In this document: positions 5,886-9,089 of the stretch, piece after piece | Numbering within the stretch: the first letter of the stretch is position 1 | How the letters are laid out: every line of letters starts with the position of its first letter | Source: Tannerella sp. | GTDB taxonomy: Bacteria; Bacteroidota; Bacteroidia; Bacteroidales; Tannerellaceae | Assembly (NCBI GenBank): GCA_031263835.1 | Contig: JAISEZ010000216.1 | Coordinates: forward strand, 1-9,089 | Length of the DNA: 9,089 bases | Direction: 5' to 3' | The notes under the pieces: generated by a model | Databases searched by the model: none | The model's input: only the letters and a program-made list of their open reading frames with translations | Told to the model about the DNA's origin: nothing | Program-made: the position numbers and the translations under genes

Positions 5886-8704
5886 TGATAGAAGTCCTTT
5901 TTCCTCATCCGCACCACATCGCCGAAGGCGGCCAGCTGGCGCATGTCCATTCGCCGCGAATTGCCGACGACGACGTAAGCCAGCGTACGTCCCTGCACGT
6001 TCGACCGGTAAAAGCGGACAACATCCTCCATGCTCATCCGCCGGATGTCCGCCAGCAGGGAACGGTTCGGGTCGTCCACATAGCCGTCGCGCCGATGAAT
6101 GGCTATCTTCGCGGAAATCTCCCGGAAAGAAGGATAATCGTTGCTGGTCTGGTTGAGGGTGGTCCGGATTACGTCCGCTATCCGTTCGGGATGCTCCGGC
6201 ATGTTCCGAATCAGCTCGTTGAGCACTTTCAACGCCTCAATCGTCTTGTCGCTCTGCGTGGAGAGATAGGTGACGAAACGGGTCGGCTTGTCCGAGTGGC
6301 ACAGCGGCGGTAAACGGTAGGCGCCGGAGGTGTAATAGGCAAACGAGCGGAACTCGCGTATCTCCTGAAACATCAGCGACGACATGCCTTCGCCGAAGTA
6401 TTTGGAAAACAGGCTGGCCTCGTGCCGTTTCACGGGCGTCTCCAGCGGGTCGCAGGCCATGTAGGCGTAGATGATGTTCTGAAACACGTCCGGCATGTCG
6501 TAAAAAAAGACCAGCGGCCGGTCGTAGGCGACAAATTCGCGGTACACCGGGGCGCGGGACGTTTCCGTAATCCGTTCCAGGCTGATAATCTCTTTCACCT
6601 GCCCGGCCACCTGTCCGGCGTCCAGCGTGCCGCAATAGTGCAGGCTGCATTCTACCTGCTGCACGCGGTGGAAAATTTCGACCAGTTCCCCGCCCTTTAT
6701 CCCCTTTACGCCGGCAAGCGAGAGTTTGGTCATGTACTGCGACAGCCGCCCGTACTGGACGTATTCGAACAGCGCTTCCGCCACTTCATTGTTCGATTTG
6801 AAAAACGCCTTTTCGGTCACCCGGGCATCGTCAACCAGCGTTTTCAGCTTCCGGTCGTCCGCCTTCACCTGCGTCAGGAAGTCGCCGATTAGGGCCAGCG
6901 TCTCGCCGAAAGCGCCGTCAAAGCCGCTTATCTTCAGCGTGAAATAATCCCTGTCCGCGTCCATGTCGAGCGTGCTGCCCAGCGCCTGCAGGCGTATCCG
7001 GAACGACTCGAACGACCGGTTCCCCGTCCCCAGCAGGGGGAGATACGTCGTCAGGTACTTCAGCCGGGGTTCTTCCAGCAGGCCGATGCCGTACATGAAC
7101 TTGAACGTGAATATCCGGTTGACGGGGTTGGGCGTCGCATAGAGCGTGACTTTGGGCGTCAGCGCAACCGTCCGGACGTCGTTCCCGAAGTCCAGGAAAC
7201 GGGGCTTGACTTCCCGTACCGGAATCTCCTCCAGCTGCCGGGCATAGGCCGACGTCGCGTCCGCATGGGCCGGCAGGATGGGGGCGAAATCGGGCTTGGC
7301 CAGATGTACCTTGGGATAGCGTCCCGTTTTTTTCCGTACATACAGGTAATTGTCTCCGAAATATTTGTTGGCAATCTTCACGACATCGTCCTTGGTCAGG
7401 GCGTCCATGCGGTCCAGCTCCGCCCGGTAGTCCGTCCACGTCTTCCCCTGCGAAAACAGGCGCACCAGCACCTGACTGCGCGAGTCGATGTCCTCCAGTT
7501 CCGTGAAATGACGGCGCAGGCGTTCCCGCTTCAGGCTGTTGAACAGTTCGTCCGTAAAATCGCCCTTCCTGAGGCGTTCCACTTCGCGCCAAATCATCTT
7601 CTCGGCCGAGCGGCAGGTCTGTGAAACCAGTTTCGGCACAATCAGAATCCCCACATAGCCCGCTTCGTTGAAGTTTTCGCCGCCGACCATGGCGCCCATC
7701 ACTTTCCGGTTGGCCATCAGCTTGTCCAGGTATCCGGTGCCGTCGGCGTTGTTCAGAATCCCCAGGGCAATGTCCAGGGCCGCCTGGTCGGGATGGTTGG
7801 ACGGCACGCCGCGGAAACCGAGCGCCACGGCCTTCATCAGGGGAAGCGGCACCTTGACGGATGTTTTTTCCCGTCCCCGGAAAGGCGGAATTTTCACCGT
7901 CGTGCGTGTCCTGACAACGCCCTGCGGAATGCGCGAAAAGGTGCGTTCCAGTATCCGGAGCGTCGCCCCGGTGTCGAAATCGCCGCTCAGAATCAGTCCC
8001 ATGTTGGAGGCGACGTAATATTCCCTGAAAAATTTGCGCATCTCCGAGAGGCGCGGGTTTTTCAGGTTTTCCGCGCTGCCGATGACCGGAAAGGCATAGG
8101 GGTGGGGCTGGAAGCAGATTTCCATCAGCCGCTCGATGGCCTGGTTGAGCATCATGTCGTCGCGCCGGTTTTTTTCTTCATATACGGTTTCGAGTTCGCT
8201 CTGGAACATGCGGAAGACGGGATTGAGGAGCCGCTCGCTGCTGATTTCCGCCCAGTGTGCCATGTACTGTGGAAGAAAGGTGTTGTGATAGACGGTGTAG
8301 TCGTAGGAAGTGCCGGCATTCAGCTTGCTGCCGCCATATTTGCTGATGAGCTTGTCAAATTCGTTGGGGATGACGTATTGAGCCGCCCGGACGCTGAGTT
8401 CGCTGATTTCCTGCTGGATGGTTCTGCGCGCCAGCGGGTCTTTCGTCTGCGCCAGCTCGTCGTATTTCGCGGCGATGGCGTCCAGCCATACCTTTTCGGC
8501 GGCATAATCCACCGTTCCAATCCGGTCTGTCCCCTTGAACATCATGTGCTCGAAGTAATGGGCAATCCCCGTGTTGGGGCAATCTTTCGAACCGGCTTTT
8601 ACGACTACGGCGCCAAAGACTTTCGGCTGATAATGGTCTTCATTCAGCCAGACGGTCAATCCGTTATCCAACGTGTATTCTTTTACTTCCGTAAACATTT
8701 GCAT
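5882..8704 (-). CDS. M16 family zinc metalloprotease (insulinase/pitrilysin-like), full-length two-lobed form
   Basis: Predicted zinc endopeptidase of 940 residues, within the range of full-length insulinase/pitrilysin proteins with four LuxS/MPP-like domains. The inverted zinc motif HYFEH (His49, Glu52 as catalytic base, His53) is followed about 125 residues later by ELETVYEEKNRR (170-181), whose Glu176/Glu177 region should give the third zinc ligand. The second half (about 500-940) has no second HxxEH, as expected for the inactive lobe. There is no signal peptide or lipobox, so it is probably cytoplasmic and degrades peptides, unlike the exported M16 proteins also found in this phylum. The ATG at 8704 has AGAAGG about 7 nt upstream, the only clear Shine-Dalgarno-like site in the window; Met3 is an alternative start. 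A 233-bp gap separates it from kduI, and nothing links it functionally to uronate catabolism. Confidence 0.95.
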   Translation of the reverse strand: MQMFTEVKEYTLDNGLTVWLNEDHYQPKVFGAVVVKAGSKDCPNTGIAHYFEHMMFKGTDRIGTVDYAAEKVWLDAIAAKYDELAQTKDPLARRTIQQEISELSVRAAQYVIPNEFDKLISKYGGSKLNAGTSYDYTVYHNTFLPQYMAHWAEISSERLLNPVFRMFQSELETVYEEKNRRDDMMLNQAIERLMEICFQPHPYAFPVIGSAENLKNPRLSEMRKFFREYYVASNMGLILSGDFDTGATLRILERTFSRIPQGVVRTRTTVKIPPFRGREKTSVKVPLPLMKAVALGFRGVPSNHPDQAALDIALGILNNADGTGYLDKLMANRKVMGAMVGGENFNEAGYVGILIVPKLVSQTCRSAEKMIWREVERLRKGDFTDELFNSLKRERLRRHFTELEDIDSRSQVLVRLFSQGKTWTDYRAELDRMDALTKDDVVKIANKYFGDNYLYVRKKTGRYPKVHLAKPDFAPILPAHADATSAYARQLEEIPVREVKPRFLDFGNDVRTVALTPKVTLYATPNPVNRIFTFKFMYGIGLLEEPRLKYLTTYLPLLGTGNRSFESFRIRLQALGSTLDMDADRDYFTLKISGFDGAFGETLALIGDFLTQVKADDRKLKTLVDDARVTEKAFFKSNNEVAEALFEYVQYGRLSQYMTKLSLAGVKGIKGGELVEIFHRVQQVECSLHYCGTLDAGQVAGQVKEIISLERITETSRAPVYREFVAYDRPLVFFYDMPDVFQNIIYAYMACDPLETPVKRHEASLFSKYFGEGMSSLMFQEIREFRSFAYYTSGAYRLPPLCHSDKPTRFVTYLSTQSDKTIEALKVLNELIRNMPEHPERIADVIRTTLNQTSNDYPSFREISAKIAIHRRDGYVDDPNRSLLADIRRMSMEDVVRFYRSNVQGRTLAYVVVGNSRRMDMRQLAAFGDVVRMRKKDFYQ

Positions 8705-8790
8705 TGTTAAGCCTTCTGTTCATCGAAAAAAAACGAAGCCATGTTCCACGCACGCTGTTTCCGATAAATCCATCTGTTATTTTGTTTGGA

Positions 8791-8798
8791 CAAAAGTA
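8791..8798 (-). promoter_or_regulatory. Candidate Bacteroidetes -7 promoter element for the M16 gene
   Basis: The minus strand reads TACTTTTG, an exact fit to the Bacteroidetes -7 consensus TAnnTTTG, within AT-rich sequence. Transcription from here would leave a 5' untranslated region of about 80 nt before the ATG at 8704. I see no clear TTG-type -33 element about 19-21 nt further upstream, so the call rests on the -7 box and its position. Confidence 0.4.
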
Positions 8799-8972
8799 AT
8801 TACTTTCCCGCATTCATTTCAGGTACAGCCATTTTTTTTATCAAAAGCGGCGGCAATCTGTACAAACCCGAAAAGCAATGAACAAATGAGAAGATGTGAA
8901 AATGAGCGAATAAGCCAATGAATTTTTCCGGACGCATCACGCCGCAGGCGCAGCCCGGGGTTATCCAAATCA

Positions 8973-8988
8973 GACGCCTTCCGGCGTC
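8973..8988. other. Perfect 6-bp hairpin with tetraloop
   Basis: GACGCC-TTCC-GGCGTC on the plus strand; on the minus strand the loop is GGAA, a GNRA-type tetraloop. It is followed on the minus strand by TGATTTGG rather than a T-run, so it is at best a weak terminator for a gene beyond the right edge. Confidence 0.45.
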
Positions 8989-9008
8989 AGGCCTTCACTT
9001 GATGACAT

Positions 9009-9076
9009 CGTCCGGCTCCCGGACGTTCGGAATTCAGTCCGGATTCCGTCCGTCCGCCTCCCGGACGTTCGGAATT
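9009..9076. repeat. 26-bp direct repeat, two copies 42 bp apart
   Basis: Positions 9009-9034 and 9051-9076 match at 25 of 26 bases; the exact 19-base core is 9016-9034 and 9058-9076, beginning CTCCCGGACG and ending GTTCGGAATT. The offset is 42 bp, the same period as the array between kdgK and kduD, though the sequence is unrelated. The core contains CCGGACGTTCGG, a near-palindrome. The array may continue past the right edge. Confidence 0.75.
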
Positions 9077-9089
9077 TTCTTAACATTCC

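Larger units (their letters stand above)
8705..9089. other. 385-bp gene-free stretch upstream of the M16 gene
   Basis: I see no credible gene here. The part next to the protease is AT-rich and contains a candidate promoter. About 8870-8935 is purine-rich with repeated ATGA words. From about 8935 to the right edge it becomes GC-rich, with a perfect hairpin (8973-8988) and a duplicated 26-bp block (9009-9034 and 9051-9076). The next gene to the right lies outside the window. Confidence 0.7.

Overview
The window looks like a chromosomal segment from a Bacteroidales bacterium, probably a gut or animal-associated one. The protein families point that way: a KduI/KduD/KdgK set with Bacteroides-type sequences, a DUF4861 lipoprotein and a signal-less 940-residue M16 protease. 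So do the AT-rich gene leaders that mostly lack a Shine-Dalgarno, a TAnnTTTG-type -7 box ahead of the protease gene, and simple tandem repeats at gene junctions. Coding DNA is visibly GC-rich and several leaders are AT-rich. I do not name a species.

All recognisable genes lie on the minus strand, so transcription runs from right to left. From the right: a 385-bp gene-free stretch (8705-9089) with a candidate promoter, a hairpin and a 42-bp-spaced repeat; an M16 zinc protease (5882-8704); a 233-bp leader with inverted repeats (5649-5881); then kduI (4806-5648), a DUF4861 lipoprotein (3633-4799), kdgK (2599-3636), a 322-bp spacer holding five 42-bp tandem repeats (2277-2598), kduD (1482-2276), and an ExuT-like MFS transporter (1-1428) that runs off the left edge and lacks only its last residues.

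The five genes from kduI to the transporter form a likely operon for the final steps of pectin or other polyuronate catabolism. The transporter would import a uronate or its breakdown product. KduI isomerises 5-keto-4-deoxyuronate (4-deoxy-L-threo-5-hexosulose uronate) to 2,5-diketo-3-deoxygluconate. KduD reduces that to 2-keto-3-deoxygluconate (KDG), and KdgK phosphorylates KDG to KDPG. The KDPG aldolase, the polysaccharide lyases, the unsaturated glycuronyl hydrolases and any regulator are not in the window. The DUF4861 protein has no assigned reaction; its 4-bp overlap with kdgK ties it to the pathway. The M16 protease is probably a separate transcription unit.

The pathway itself is well known. 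The less explained parts are the DUF4861 gene, the 42-bp repeat array (with a weak hint of coding in one frame), an 11-bp motif shared by the kduI and kduD leaders, and the short tandem repeats sitting at stop codons.
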